The translations under genes and the position numbers were made by a program. A DNA stretch of 64,000 nt, taken from Planctomycetota bacterium (GTDB taxonomy: Bacteria; Planctomycetota; Planctomycetia; Pirellulales; PALSA-1355). Below, one piece after another: positions 16,187 to 26,800 of the stretch. The notes beneath the pieces are model-generated. The model was not told where the DNA came from. It ran no database searches and worked only from the letters and a program-made list of their open reading frames with translations. The stretch covers positions 1-64,000 of the forward strand of contig QQVE01000034.1 of NCBI GenBank assembly GCA_003389325.1, given 5' to 3'. Every line of letters begins with the position of its first letter. The stretch's first letter is position 1.

Positions 16187-19100
16187 ATGACTAGCGCGCA
16201 ACTCGTTGCCACCACGCCCGACCGGCTTCACGATCTGGTCGGGCGTCTGGAAGCGCAGCAAGGCTTCGCTGAAGTGATCGCCAGCCTGCAAGCCGGGCAC
16301 GCGGCCACGCTGGGCGGAGTCTGGGGCTCAAGCCGCGCGCTCGTGGCGGCCTCGCTGGCGCGCCACGCTCCCGGACCGTTGGTCGTCGTCTGGCCGCACA
16401 TGGACGACATCGACGACTTCTGCGACGACGTCGCATTGTTCACCGCCGCCGTGCCCGAGCGCTTTCCGGCCTGGGAGCGCGAGCTGAGCGAGACCACGCT
16501 GCTGGACGAAACCTACGGCGAGCGGTTGCGGCTGCTCAAGCGATTGGGCGATAGCGGGCCCGCGCCGGTGGTCGTCACGAGTATTCAAAGCCTGCTGCAG
16601 CCGGTGCCCAGCCGGCAGGAGCTGGCCGAGCAAACGCGACGCGTCCGCCGCGGTGAGAGCATCGATCTAAAAGGCCTGCTGGCCTGGCTGGTCGAAGGCG
16701 GTTTTCAGAACACGACCGCCGTGGAGCTGCCCGGCGAGTTCTCGCCGCGGGGCGGCATCGTCGACGTGTTCGCGCCCGACTGGTTTGACCCGGTGCGGAT
16801 CGAGTTGTTCGGCGACGAAGTGGAATCGATCCGCCGCTTCGAGGTGTCCTCGCAGCGCAGCCTCGAATCGCTCGACGATGTCGACATCACGCTGGCGGCC
16901 CCCGGCAGCCGCCAGCGCGAGCACTTCACCAGCTACCTGCCCCCGAACGCCTGGTTCTACCTCATCGAGCCCGGCGACGTCGAAGAAGAGGGCGAGCGCT
17001 TCTTGGAGCGGCTCGAGCGCCCGCAGGACGCCCACGGCGTGGGCGCGACGCTGCGCGAGATCACGCGGTTTGCGTCGGTGACCGCCGAGAGCGTGCCGGC
17101 CGGGTCGCTGGAAACGACCTGCCACCTGGGCATCGAGTCGGTCGAACGGTTCAGCGGCGATATCGCCAAGGTGCGCGACGAGCTCGACGCGGCCATGGGC
17201 GCCGGCTCGAGCGAACAAGACGTGTACATCGTTTGCCAGAACGAGGCCGAAAGCCAGCGGCTGCACGAGGTCTTCGCCCCCACGCGCCTGGCCCAGGCCG
17301 GCAAGCTGCACTACACGATCGGACGGCTCAAGTCGGGCTTTCGGCTGGTGGCCGATCGGATCGCGCTGGTGAGCGGCAGCGAGCTGTTTCACCGGGCGGA
17401 CCTCAATCGCCCCACGCGGCGGCGGCTGGGTCGCGCCATCGACAGCTTTCTCGAGCTGCGCGAAGGGGACTACGTCGTCCATCTCTCGCACGGCATCGGC
17501 CGCTATCGCGGGCTGGAGCTGCTGGAAAAGGCCCACCAGGCCGAAGAGCACCTGATCATCGAGTTCCACGGCAACACCAAGGTGTACGTGCCGGCCTCGA
17601 AGATCGAACTGGTGCAGAAGTATGTCGGCGGCAGCAAGAAGAGCCGCCCCACGCTCGCCCATGTCGGCGGCAGGCTGTGGGCCAAGCAAAAGGAGGCCGC
17701 CAAGCAGGCCGTCGTCGACCTCGCGGCCGACATGCTCGACTTGCAGGCCGCGCGGGCGTCGCGGCCGGGCATTCGCTTCCCCGCGGGCACGGCCTGGCAG
17801 CGCGAGTTCGACGCCTCGTTTCCGTATCTCGAAACGCAGGACCAATTGACTTCGATCACCTCGATCAAGGCCGACATGGCCCAGCCGCGACCGATGGACC
17901 GGCTGCTGTGCGGCGACGTCGGCTTCGGCAAAACCGAGCTGGCGATGCGGGCCGCGTTTCAGGTCGTCGACGCCGGCTACCAGGTGGCCGTGCTCGTGCC
18001 CACCACGATCCTGGCCGAACAACACCAGCGCACGTTCCGCGCGCGGATGTCCGAGTTTCCCGTGACAATCGCCTCGCTTTCGCGCTTCTGCTCGACCAGG
18101 CAAACGCGCGAGATCCTCGAAGGCCTGGCCGAGGGCACGATCGATATCGTCATCGGCACCCACCGGCTGGCGCAGCACGACGTGTCGTTCCAGAACCTGG
18201 GCCTGGTGATCATCGACGAGGAACAGCGCTTCGGCGTCGAGGTGAAGGAGCGGCTCAAAGCCCTGCGGCACACCGTCGACGTGCTGACGATGACCGCCAC
18301 GCCCATTCCGCGCACGCTGCACCTCTCGCTGTTGGGCGTGCGCGACATCTCAAACCTGGAAACGCCCCCCGAGGACCGCCTGGCGATCGAGACCCGGGTC
18401 ACGCGATTCGAGCCGCAACTCGTGCGCCACGCGATCATGCGCGAGTTGAATCGCGACGGCCAGATCTTTTTCGTGCACAACCGCGTGCAGGATATCGAGA
18501 AAGTGGCCCACAAGCTCGAAGAGATCGTGCCCGAGGCGCGGATTGCCATTGGCCACGGGCAGATGGCCGAGGGCGAGCTCGAGCAGGTGATGCTCGACTT
18601 CGTCGACCACAAATTCGACCTGCTGCTGGCCACGACGATCGTCGAAAGCGGTCTCGACATCCCTAACGCCAACACGATCTTCATCGACGAAGCCGATCGC
18701 TACGGGCTGGCCGACCTGCACCAGTTGCGCGGCCGGGTGGGCCGCTACAAACACCGCGCGTACTGCTACCTGCTGGTCGATCCGCACAAGCACCTCTCGG
18801 GCAACGCCGCCCGGCGGCTGCGGGCGATCGAGGAGTTCAGCCAAATGGGCTCGGGCTTTGCCATCGCCATGCGCGATCTCGAGCTGCGCGGGGCGGGCAA
18901 CATTCTGGGCACGCAGCAGAGCGGCCACATCGCCACCGTGGGCTACGAGCTCTACTGCGAGCTGCTGGAGGAGGCCGTTCGCAAGCTCAAGGCTCTGCCG
19001 CCGAAAGACACGGTCGACGTGGCCGTCGATCTGCCGTGCGAGGCCTACATCCCGCGGGCTTACGTGCCCGACATGCGGCTGAAGATTGACCTGTATCGCC

Positions 19101-19435
19101 GCGTGGCGCGGCTATCGACCATTGCCGAGTGGGAAGACCTGCGCACCGAGCTGGTCGATCGCTTCGGGCCGCGGCCGGCGGAAGTCGATCGTCTGCTGCA
19201 TCTGGCCAAGTTGCGGATCTGGGCCCACCGATGGGGAATCTCGGCGATTCACGTCGAGGATAGCTACGTTGTGCTGGCTTACCAGGATCGCCGGCGAATC
19301 GACGAGCTGCGTGAGAAGAGCGGCGGCGTGCTGCGGATCGTCGACTCCAAGAGCGCCTATCTTCCCCTGGGCAAGAAACCGCCCGCCAGCGACCGGATTG
19401 TCGACGCCGTGCAATCGCTATTGCAGCCCGAGTAG
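16187..19435 (+). CDS. mfd: Transcription-repair coupling factor Mfd
   Basis: The product has 1082 residues from ATG 16187, slightly shorter than E. coli Mfd (1148). In order: a UvrB-homology N-terminal module (ELPGEFSPRGGIVDVFAPDW near residue 185); the CarD-like RNA polymerase interaction domain (LREGDYVVHLSHGIGRYRGL near 425); a RecG-like motor with Walker A CGDVGFGKTELAMRAAF (about 572), IIDEEQRFGVEVKE (about 674), TATPIPRTLHLSLLG and the helicase C domain with ATTIVESGLDIPNANT; and the C-terminal D7/TRCF domain (YIPRAYVPDMRLKIDLYRR). It removes stalled RNA polymerase from lesions and recruits UvrA. A TAGAAT (16171-16176) lies only 10 nt before the ATG, so transcription may start almost at the initiation codon. 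Confidence 0.97.
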   Translation: MTSAQLVATTPDRLHDLVGRLEAQQGFAEVIASLQAGHAATLGGVWGSSRALVAASLARHAPGPLVVVWPHMDDIDDFCDDVALFTAAVPERFPAWERELSETTLLDETYGERLRLLKRLGDSGPAPVVVTSIQSLLQPVPSRQELAEQTRRVRRGESIDLKGLLAWLVEGGFQNTTAVELPGEFSPRGGIVDVFAPDWFDPVRIELFGDEVESIRRFEVSSQRSLESLDDVDITLAAPGSRQREHFTSYLPPNAWFYLIEPGDVEEEGERFLERLERPQDAHGVGATLREITRFASVTAESVPAGSLETTCHLGIESVERFSGDIAKVRDELDAAMGAGSSEQDVYIVCQNEAESQRLHEVFAPTRLAQAGKLHYTIGRLKSGFRLVADRIALVSGSELFHRADLNRPTRRRLGRAIDSFLELREGDYVVHLSHGIGRYRGLELLEKAHQAEEHLIIEFHGNTKVYVPASKIELVQKYVGGSKKSRPTLAHVGGRLWAKQKEAAKQAVVDLAADMLDLQAARASRPGIRFPAGTAWQREFDASFPYLETQDQLTSITSIKADMAQPRPMDRLLCGDVGFGKTELAMRAAFQVVDAGYQVAVLVPTTILAEQHQRTFRARMSEFPVTIASLSRFCSTRQTREILEGLAEGTIDIVIGTHRLAQHDVSFQNLGLVIIDEEQRFGVEVKERLKALRHTVDVLTMTATPIPRTLHLSLLGVRDISNLETPPEDRLAIETRVTRFEPQLVRHAIMRELNRDGQIFFVHNRVQDIEKVAHKLEEIVPEARIAIGHGQMAEGELEQVMLDFVDHKFDLLLATTIVESGLDIPNANTIFIDEADRYGLADLHQLRGRVGRYKHRAYCYLLVDPHKHLSGNAARRLRAIEEFSQMGSGFAIAMRDLELRGAGNILGTQQSGHIATVGYELYCELLEEAVRKLKALPPKDTVDVAVDLPCEAYIPRAYVPDMRLKIDLYRRVARLSTIAEWEDLRTELVDRFGPRPAEVDRLLHLAKLRIWAHRWGISAIHVEDSYVVLAYQDRRRIDELREKSGGVLRIVDSKSAYLPLGKKPPASDRIVDAVQSLLQPE

Positions 19436-19449
19436 GTGGTTCCTACAAT
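19421..19449 (+). promoter_or_regulatory. Sigma70-type promoter of the PpiC-type foldase gene, -35 inside mfd
   Basis: TTGCAG (19421-19426, inside the last codons of mfd) and TACAAT (19444-19449) are exactly 17 bp apart, both one to two mismatches from consensus. Transcription would start near 19456 and give a leader of about 118 nt to the GTG at 19574. Confidence 0.5.
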
Positions 19450-19573
19450 CCCGCCCCGCTGGTCCGGCGTATGCCTCGTGGTTGGGCCAGCTCCCATCTT
19501 GGGGATTCGCCCCCAAGCCAGCGAGGCCATCGGACCTCGATTTCCGGTGCCATCCGACCGATTCAGGTAGAAA

Positions 19574-20959
19574 GTGACGCTCACGTTTTCTCGCTTTCTG
19601 GCGATAGGATTGCTAGCGGCTGCGATCGCGCCGTTGCCCGCGGCGCTGCGCGCCGTGCTGCCTTCGGTTTTTCGTTCGGCTGCCGCCTGGGCGCAAATCG
19701 AAGACCCCGGCTTTGGCGATCCAACGACGCTCACGCAGCCGGGCACCCGAGGCGGCTTTGGCGGCACGCTACCGAACAATCCGTACTTGCCCCAGAGCTA
19801 CGTCCCCTCGGCTCCGCTGCCGCCGGTGGCCGCAGTGCGTCCCCAGGGCTGGCCGGGCGGAAATCCGCCGGCGGCCGCCGACCCCTACGCCCAGAATCGC
19901 CTGGCCAGCTCGGTCTCGCCTGTCGGCACGGCCCCCCGTCGCGACCCGGCCGAGCCGCCCTACGATCCCGCCGAAATGATGGCCCGCATCGGACCCGAGC
20001 GGATTCAGGCCTGCGAAGTGCTGCCGATGATCAACCGCGCGATTCAGCGCGTGGTCAGCAAGAACGAGGAATTTGCCAAGCTGTCGCCCGAGGATCAACA
20101 GCGCGAGATCCACCGCGCTCAGCGTTCGTACATGGAGGCGGCCCTGCAGGAGGTGATCTCCAACAAACTGCTGGTCGCCGAACTGCGGGCAACGCTCGAG
20201 CCGAAGGCGCTCGAGGATAACGAAAAGCGCATCCGCGACTATTTCAACACCGAGTATATCCACGAGCTGCGCAAGCAGTACAACGCGTCCAGCATCATCG
20301 AGCTGGAGGACAAGCTGCGGGCCCTGGGCGGCTCGATCGACTCGCAGCGGCGGTTGTTCATCGATCAGAGCATGGCCGCCGGCTGGCTGCAGCAGTCCGT
20401 GAGCCGGGCCGAGAAGGATCCGACACACGACGAGATGTTGGAATACTACAATGCCCACGTCACCGACTGGGAAACGCCGGCCCGAGCTCGCTGGGAGGAG
20501 ATCACGGCCAAGTGGAGCAACTTCCGCACGCGCGACGACGCCCGGGCAGCGATCGCCCGCTGGGGCAATGACGTGTTTGTGCGGCACGTGCCATTCGGCG
20601 AGGTGGCCAAGGCCCACTCGCAGGACTACGCGGCCGACGACGGCGGCGTGCACGACTGGGCCAGCAAGGGAAGCCTCGTTTCCGAGGCCATCGACCAGGC
20701 GCTATTCTCGTTGCCCATCGGGCAGTTGAGCCAGATCATCGAGGACGAAGAAGGCTGCCACATCGTGCGCGTGCTCGAGCGCGACGAACTGCGGCGCGCA
20801 CCGTTCGTCGAGGTCCAGCCCGAAATCAAGCAAGCGCTTCACGACGGCGGCGCCGAAGAGCGGCGCAAGAAGTACGTCGAAAAGTTGCGGGAGCGCATCC
20901 CGGTGTGGACCGTGTTCGACGCGGAAAACGCGACGGACGATTCGACCTGGCAGCGGTGA
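19574..20959 (+). CDS. Exported parvulin-type peptidylprolyl isomerase (SurA/PrsA-like)
   Basis: The product has 461 residues from GTG 19574 (AGGTAGAAA just upstream). A signal peptide (about 1-40, ending AAAWAQ) is followed by a Pro/Gly-rich stretch (40-120), an alpha-helical chaperone-like region (120-290, including QEVISNKLLVAELRATLEPK) and a PpiC/rotamase domain from about 330 to 420: EVAKAHSQDYAADDGGVHDW, then SLVSEAIDQALFSLPIGQLS and EEGCHIVRVLERD. This is the SurA-like arrangement: periplasmic chaperone arms plus one proline isomerase domain. It probably folds exported or outer-membrane proteins. The start is supported by the promoter at 19421-19449. Confidence 0.85.
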   Translation: MTLTFSRFLAIGLLAAAIAPLPAALRAVLPSVFRSAAAWAQIEDPGFGDPTTLTQPGTRGGFGGTLPNNPYLPQSYVPSAPLPPVAAVRPQGWPGGNPPAAADPYAQNRLASSVSPVGTAPRRDPAEPPYDPAEMMARIGPERIQACEVLPMINRAIQRVVSKNEEFAKLSPEDQQREIHRAQRSYMEAALQEVISNKLLVAELRATLEPKALEDNEKRIRDYFNTEYIHELRKQYNASSIIELEDKLRALGGSIDSQRRLFIDQSMAAGWLQQSVSRAEKDPTHDEMLEYYNAHVTDWETPARARWEEITAKWSNFRTRDDARAAIARWGNDVFVRHVPFGEVAKAHSQDYAADDGGVHDWASKGSLVSEAIDQALFSLPIGQLSQIIEDEEGCHIVRVLERDELRRAPFVEVQPEIKQALHDGGAEERRKKYVEKLRERIPVWTVFDAENATDDSTWQR

Positions 20960-21095
20960 GTTCGTCGCCGCGCCCTCTCTCTCCGCCGAAACCGCAATAG
21001 TGGAAGAATTGCGCGGGGCGGACGCAATCGTAAAATACTTTGCAGCCCTGCGCTTGACCCGCCGCAAGCCCCCGCGCCCGCGAGCGCGCCGCCGA

Positions 21096-21124
21096 TTGTA
21101 AGCCCCGCCGACCCCGGATACACT
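21096..21124 (+). promoter_or_regulatory. Candidate promoter of the citrate synthase gene
   Basis: TTGTAA (21096-21101) and TACACT (21119-21124) are 17 bp apart in an otherwise very GC-rich intergenic region. The predicted start near 21131 gives a leader of about 74 nt ending in an AAAGGA ribosome site before ATG 21205. Confidence 0.4.
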
Positions 21125-21204
21125 GAGGGTCTTGCCTGCCTGAAACCGGCACTTGCGGGGAACGCGTCCACGCCTCCAGTGCCTGCTGAGAAAGGAAAAC
21201 CTCG

Positions 21205-22494
21205 ATGGGCAACGTGGCCAAGCTGCAAATTGGAGATCGGCAAGTCGATCTGCCGGTCGTCGTCGGCACCGAGAACGAGCACGCGCTGGACATCTCCAAG
21301 CTGCGGGCCGAGACCGGGTACGTCACGCTCGACGAGGGCTACGTCAACACCGGCTCGACGACCAGCGCTGTGACCTACCTCGACGGCGAAAACGGCGTGC
21401 TCCGCTACCGCGGCTATCCGATCGAGGTGATCGCCGAGCGGTGCGACTTCATCGAGACCAGCTACCTGTTGATCTACGGCGAGTTGCCCAACGAGGAGCA
21501 GCTTTCGAAGTTTCGCATGACGCTCCGCCGGCACACGATGCTGCACGAAGACATGCGGTCGTTCTACAACGGCTTTCCGCGCGACGCGCATCCGATGGCC
21601 ATCCTCAGCTCGGTGGTCGGGGCGCTGTCGACGTTCTACCAAGACTCGCTCAATCCGCGCGACGCGCACCAGGTGGAGATTTCCATCCACCGCCTGATCG
21701 CCAAGCTGCCCACGATCGCCGCCTACGCCTACAAGAAGTCGATCGGCCAGCCGTTCGTCTATCCGCAAAACGACTTGAACTACTGCGAGAACTTTCTGCG
21801 GATGATGTTCGCGGTGCCCAGCGAGCCGTACGCCATCGATCCCGACTTCGTCGAGGCGCTCAACCTGTTGTTGATCGTGCACGCCGACCACGAGCAGAAC
21901 TGCAGCACGTCGACCGTGCGGATGGTCGGCTCGAGCGACGCCAACCTGTTTGCCTCGATCTCGGCTGGAATCTGCGCGTTGTGGGGTCCGCTGCACGGCG
22001 GGGCCAACCAGGCCTGCGTCGAGATGCTTGAAGAGATCCGCGCCGGCGGCGGCGACGTGGCCAAGTACGTCGACCTGGCCAAGGACAAGAACAGCGGCTT
22101 CCGCCTGATGGGCTTCGGCCACCGCGTTTACAAGAACTACGATCCGCGAGCCACGATCATCAAGCGCACCTGCGACAAGCTGCTCGACAAGCTCGACATC
22201 GACGACCCGATCTTTGAGATCGCCAAGGAGCTGGAGCAGGTGGCCTTGAGCGACCCGTACTTCATCGACCGCAAGCTGTACCCGAACGTCGATTTCTACT
22301 CCGGCGTGATCTACCGCGCGATCGGCATCCCGGTGCAAATGTTTACCGTGCTGTTCGCGATCGGGCGGCTGCCGGGTTGGATCGCCCAGTGGAAAGAGAT
22401 GCACGCCTCGCCGACGAAGCGAATTTGCCGGCCCCGGCAGGTCTACACGGGTCCCAAAGAGCGTGATTTCGTCCCGCTCGAACGCCGCCCCTAG
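21205..22494 (+). CDS. gltA: Citrate synthase
   Basis: The product has 429 residues, the hexameric type II (GltA) length. It opens with the N-terminal beta domain (KLQIGDRQVDLPVVVGTENE), then LDEGYVNTGSTTSAVTYLDG and GVLRYRGYPIEVIAE. The catalytic residues are visible: His in LWGPLHGGANQACVEML, His in MGFGHRVYKNYDPRA and Asp in NVDFYSGVIYRAIG. The reaction is oxaloacetate plus acetyl-CoA to citrate, the TCA entry step. ATG 21205 is preceded by AAAGGAAAACCTCG. The gene appears monocistronic. No unusual substitutions are seen. Confidence 0.97.
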   Translation: MGNVAKLQIGDRQVDLPVVVGTENEHALDISKLRAETGYVTLDEGYVNTGSTTSAVTYLDGENGVLRYRGYPIEVIAERCDFIETSYLLIYGELPNEEQLSKFRMTLRRHTMLHEDMRSFYNGFPRDAHPMAILSSVVGALSTFYQDSLNPRDAHQVEISIHRLIAKLPTIAAYAYKKSIGQPFVYPQNDLNYCENFLRMMFAVPSEPYAIDPDFVEALNLLLIVHADHEQNCSTSTVRMVGSSDANLFASISAGICALWGPLHGGANQACVEMLEEIRAGGGDVAKYVDLAKDKNSGFRLMGFGHRVYKNYDPRATIIKRTCDKLLDKLDIDDPIFEIAKELEQVALSDPYFIDRKLYPNVDFYSGVIYRAIGIPVQMFTVLFAIGRLPGWIAQWKEMHASPTKRICRPRQVYTGPKERDFVPLERRP

Positions 22495-22752
22495 GGGCAG
22501 CATCGCTCCCGGAACGCCTGCGTGCGCGGCGCCGGGCTTTCCCTATCTTCTCTGACCGGCGCGACCCCAACCGCTGGCGTGGCGTTCCGGTCGTGTTGCA
22601 CTTCGGTTGTGCGGCATGTTCGGCCGATACCGACTAGTGAGGCTCTGCCGTACGCATCGTTCGTGCGCGAAGAGCTCTTGCCCCGGCCGCCGCAATCGCG
22701 GCCGGCACCTGCCAATATCCCCCGCCGATTCCCGCCCGCATTGAGGAACACC

Positions 22753-23793
22753 ATGCAGCCCGTCCAACGCCTTGCCGCGGCGCTCGCCTGCGCGCTCGGA
22801 CCGTGCGCCGCCTGGGCCGTCGCTCAGCCGCCCAGTGTGCTGCCCGCCGAGCAAAGGTCCCGCGCCGAAAGCGACGCACGCCCCACGCGGCCGGTGATCA
22901 CTTCCGTGGCCATCGTGCCCGGAGCCCGACAGGTCATTACCGCCGGCGACGACCACGCCGTGCGGGTGTGGAGCTTCGAGACGGGCCGAGTCGTTCACGA
23001 GCTGAAAGCCCACGACGACTGGGTCCGCACGCTGGCCGTCAGTCCCGACGCCGCAACGCTGGCCTCGGCGGGCGACGATCGGCAAATCACGCTGTGGCAA
23101 ATCGAAACCGGCGACAAGATCGCCGAACTCCCCGAGCACCCGCACGCGATCTACTCGCTGGCGTACCGGCCCGACGGCTCGCTGTTGGCCGCGGGCGGAT
23201 TCGAGCCCACGGTGCGGGTGTACGACGCCTCGACGCACGAGAAGCTGCTCGAGTTGGAAGCCCCCGACGCCGACGTGCGCTCGGTCGTCTTCTCGCCCGA
23301 CTCGAGCGCGCTGGCCGCCGCCGGCCGCGACGGACGGATTCGCATCTGGAACCTTCCCGACGGCAGCGTGGCCCGAGACATCGTCGCCGGACCGGGACGC
23401 ATTCGCTCGCTGGCCTATCTACCGGCCGGCGACATGCTGGCCGCCGCGGGCGAGAACCGCACGATCTCGGTCTTCAGTACCGCCTCGGGCGAACTGGTAC
23501 AGCGGCTTCGCTGCCCGACGGCCAAGATTCTGTCGATGGTCGTGTGCGGCGACGAGCTGATCGCCACCGGCGGCAGCGACAACGTGATCCGGCTGTGGGA
23601 CTGGCGCGCCCAGCGTGAAGCCGACCGGCTGGTGGGACATACCGGCTCGGTCGCGGCGCTGGCGTTCGACGCGGCCAGCAACCGGATCGTTTCCGGCGGC
23701 TTCGATACCACGGTCCGCGTCTGGAACCTCGATCGCGTGCCGCGCGGCCAGAACACGGCCTCCGGCGTTACGGATGAACCCCGCGTGCGTTAA
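22753..23793 (+). CDS. Exported WD40-repeat protein
   Basis: The product has 346 residues from ATG 22753, with GAGGA six nt upstream. A signal peptide (MQPVQRLAAALACALGPCAA, ending near AVAQ) is followed by seven WD40 blades covering about residues 50-335, for example VITAGDDHAVRVWSFETG, LASAGDDRQITLWQIETG and IVSGGFDTTVRVWNLDR. No enzymatic domain is attached. It is a probable periplasmic beta-propeller scaffold. The next gene, the large SdrD_B protein, starts 54 nt downstream on the same strand with its own strong ribosome site, so the two are likely co-transcribed and may act on the same surface structure (inference). Confidence 0.88.
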   Translation: MQPVQRLAAALACALGPCAAWAVAQPPSVLPAEQRSRAESDARPTRPVITSVAIVPGARQVITAGDDHAVRVWSFETGRVVHELKAHDDWVRTLAVSPDAATLASAGDDRQITLWQIETGDKIAELPEHPHAIYSLAYRPDGSLLAAGGFEPTVRVYDASTHEKLLELEAPDADVRSVVFSPDSSALAAAGRDGRIRIWNLPDGSVARDIVAGPGRIRSLAYLPAGDMLAAAGENRTISVFSTASGELVQRLRCPTAKILSMVVCGDELIATGGSDNVIRLWDWRAQREADRLVGHTGSVAALAFDAASNRIVSGGFDTTVRVWNLDRVPRGQNTASGVTDEPRVR

Positions 23794-23847
23794 AGAGACA
23801 CTCGACCGCCACAGGATAACTCAGAACCGATACACGGAGGTACGGTC

Positions 23848-26800
23848 GTGGGCCTGCTACACAAGATCAACCGACTGCGAAAATGGATGGCCGGCGAGTC
23901 GGCCAACCTGCCCACCAAGCACGCGCGCCGCCCGCGCCGATGCGGCTTCGAGGAGATCGAATCGCGGCGCTTGATGGCCGCCGATTTGCACGTCGGCAGC
24001 GTCTACTACGAACAGGCCGCGGGCGACGACCTGAACCCCAATATCATCCATTTCACTTTTGAGGGCGGGGCCGCAGGCACGGAACTGACGCGGATCGTCA
24101 TCGACGGCGACAAGGACGGGCTCGGACGCTCGGCGGGCGACATCTTCTTCGACACGGCCCCCGGCGGCTTCGGCGCCTTTCGCTCCAACCCGCTGCGAAT
24201 TATCTCGCACGACGGCTTCGAGGTGCTCAACACGCAGGTCGTCGACGGTGGGATGCGGATGGTGATCGACCTGGCCGGATTCCAGGCCGGCGAAACGCTG
24301 GTGATCAGCGTCGACGTCGACGAATACCAGTTCGTCAGCGGCGACGACATCGACATCAACGCCGTGGCCGAAGGTGCCGAGTTCCAGCGGTCGAAGTTCA
24401 TCACCACGTTCAAGGCCCCGCACTACGAAGACCTGACCGCCACCACGCTGTTCTGGGACGCCTACAACAAGAACTTCGCCGACGCGGCCAGCCAGTCGGG
24501 CAGCACGCTCGAGCTGCCGCCGGACCGCTACAACCAGCCGCCCGATCTTTCGGACCTCACGGCCGGTGCCGTGGCCGTGGCCGAGCAAGTAGCGCTGCCC
24601 AACAGCATCGCCGGCGTCGTGTTTCTGGACCACAACCTGAACAACGACCAGGACGCCGGCGACCCGGGTATTCGTGGCGTGGAGCTGGCACTGCTGCAGT
24701 GGGACGGCTCGAAATACGTGGCCACGGGCCTCACCACGGTGACCGACACCCTGGGACGCTATCGCTTCGACGACCTCGAGATCGGAAAGTTTCGCGTCGT
24801 GGAAAGCCAGCCCGACGGCTACCGCAGCGTGGGCGCCGCGGCCGGTACGGTCAACGGCGTGACGCGGGGCGTCGTCACCACCAGTGACATCGTGAGCGAA
24901 ATCGAGCTGCTGGGCGGCGAAGACAGCGTTCACAACGACTTCGCCGAGTACCTGCCGGTGAGCATCGGCGGACGCGTGCACGTCAACACCACGGGCGACT
25001 GCGAGGACCCGGGTAATCCTCCGCTGGCCGGAGTGACAATTCACCTGCTCGACCAAAACGGCACGATCATCGACACCGTGGTCACCGACAAAAACGGCGA
25101 GTATCTGTTCGACGATCTGCGGCCCGGCATCTACGGCGTGCGCGAAGTGCAGCCGGTGGGCTACTTCAGCGGCGCCACGCTCGTCGGCTCGGCCGGCGGC
25201 GACAAGGGCAACGACGTCATCACGAACGTCGTGCTTACGTCGGGCGTCGACGCAGTGAACTACGACTTCTGCGAGATTCCGCCGGCCACGATCTCAGGCT
25301 ACGTCTACGTCGATACGAACAACAACGGCATCCGCGACGCCGGCGAAGCTCCGATCGCCGGAGTGACGTTGACGCTGAAAGACGAGAACGGTCAGCCGAC
25401 GGGCGCCACGACCGTCACCGACGCCAACGGATACTACCAATTCAGCGGCTTGCGGCCCGGCACGTATGGCGTCGGCGAAGTGCAGCCGGTCGGCTACCTC
25501 GACGGTCTCGACACTCCGGGCTCGGCCGGCGGCACGGCCCAGAACCCCGGCGACATGATCATGGGCGCGGTCCTCACCGGCGGCGTGACGGCGGTCAACT
25601 ACAACTTCGGCGAGCTGCTCCCGGTGAGCATCAGCGGCTACGTCCACGTCAGCTACACCGGCGACTGCGAAGATCCCGGCAACCCGCCGCTGGCCGACGT
25701 CTTGATCGAGCTGCTCAACGACAGTGGGCAGGTCGTGGCCACGACGCGCACCAACGCCGACGGCTACTACATCTTCGACGACCTGGCACCCGGCACCTAC
25801 AGCGTTCGCGAGGTTCAGCCCGAGGGCTACTTCGACGGCGGCGAGAAGGCCGGATCGGCCGGAGGCACCGTGTCCGACGACCTTATTTCGAACGTGCAGT
25901 TGGTCTCGGGCACCGCCGCGGTCGACTACAACTTCTGCGAGATTCCGCCGGCCGAGTTGTGCGGTTACGTTTACGTCGACCGCAACAACAACGGCATCCG
26001 CGATCCCGGCGAAGAGGGCATCGGCGGCGTGACGGTCCATCTCAAGGACACCAACGGCAACCTGCTGGGCATCACGGCCATCACCGATGCCTCGGGCTTG
26101 TATTGCTTCGAGAACCTGCGTCCTGGCACCTACGGCGTCGGCGAAGATCAGCCCGTCGGCTACTTCGACGGCCTCGACGCGGCCGGCACCGCCGGCGGCG
26201 TGGCCATGAACCCCGGCGACATGATCATGGGCGCCGTGCTCACTCCCGGGTTGCACGCCAAGGAGTACAACTTCGGCGAGTTGCCGCCGGCCAGCCTCGC
26301 AGGCATGGTGCACGTCAACGTCACCGGCGATTGCGAAGACCCCGGCAATCCGCCGCTGGAGGGCGTGACGATTCACCTGCTCGATTCCACCGGCAACGTG
26401 ATCGCCATCACCACGACCAACGCCCAGGGTCGCTACCGGTTTGCAAACCTGGCGCCGGGCACGTACAGCGTCCGCGAGATTCAGCCCACCGGCTACTTCG
26501 ACGGCGGCGAGGACGTCGGCTCGGCCGGCGGCGTGGAGGGCGACGACCTGATCTCGGACATCGTGCTGTTGGCCGGCGTCAACGCCGTGGACTACGACTT
26601 CTGCGAGATCCCGCCGGCGGCACTCTCGGGCCACGTTTTTCAGGACGGCCCGCCGATCCCCGTGGATCAGCCCGGCCAGATTCCCGACGTGCTGGCCCTG
26701 CGCGACGGCCAGCTCACGCCCGACGACATCCTGCTGCCCGGGGTGCTGCTGCAACTGCGCGACGGCATCACGGGTCTGCCCATCTACGGCTCGGCCGCGT

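Noticed and set aside
22495..22560. Hairpin after the citrate synthase gene
   Set aside because: CCCGG/CCGGG can pair with a 19-nt loop before a pyrimidine-rich stretch, but the stem is short and the tail is not a clean T tract.
24961..26619. Possible CRISPR-like or tandem DNA repeat array
   Set aside because: The periodicity is coding (109- and 113-codon units in one frame) and the copies are protein domains, not short direct repeats with spacers.
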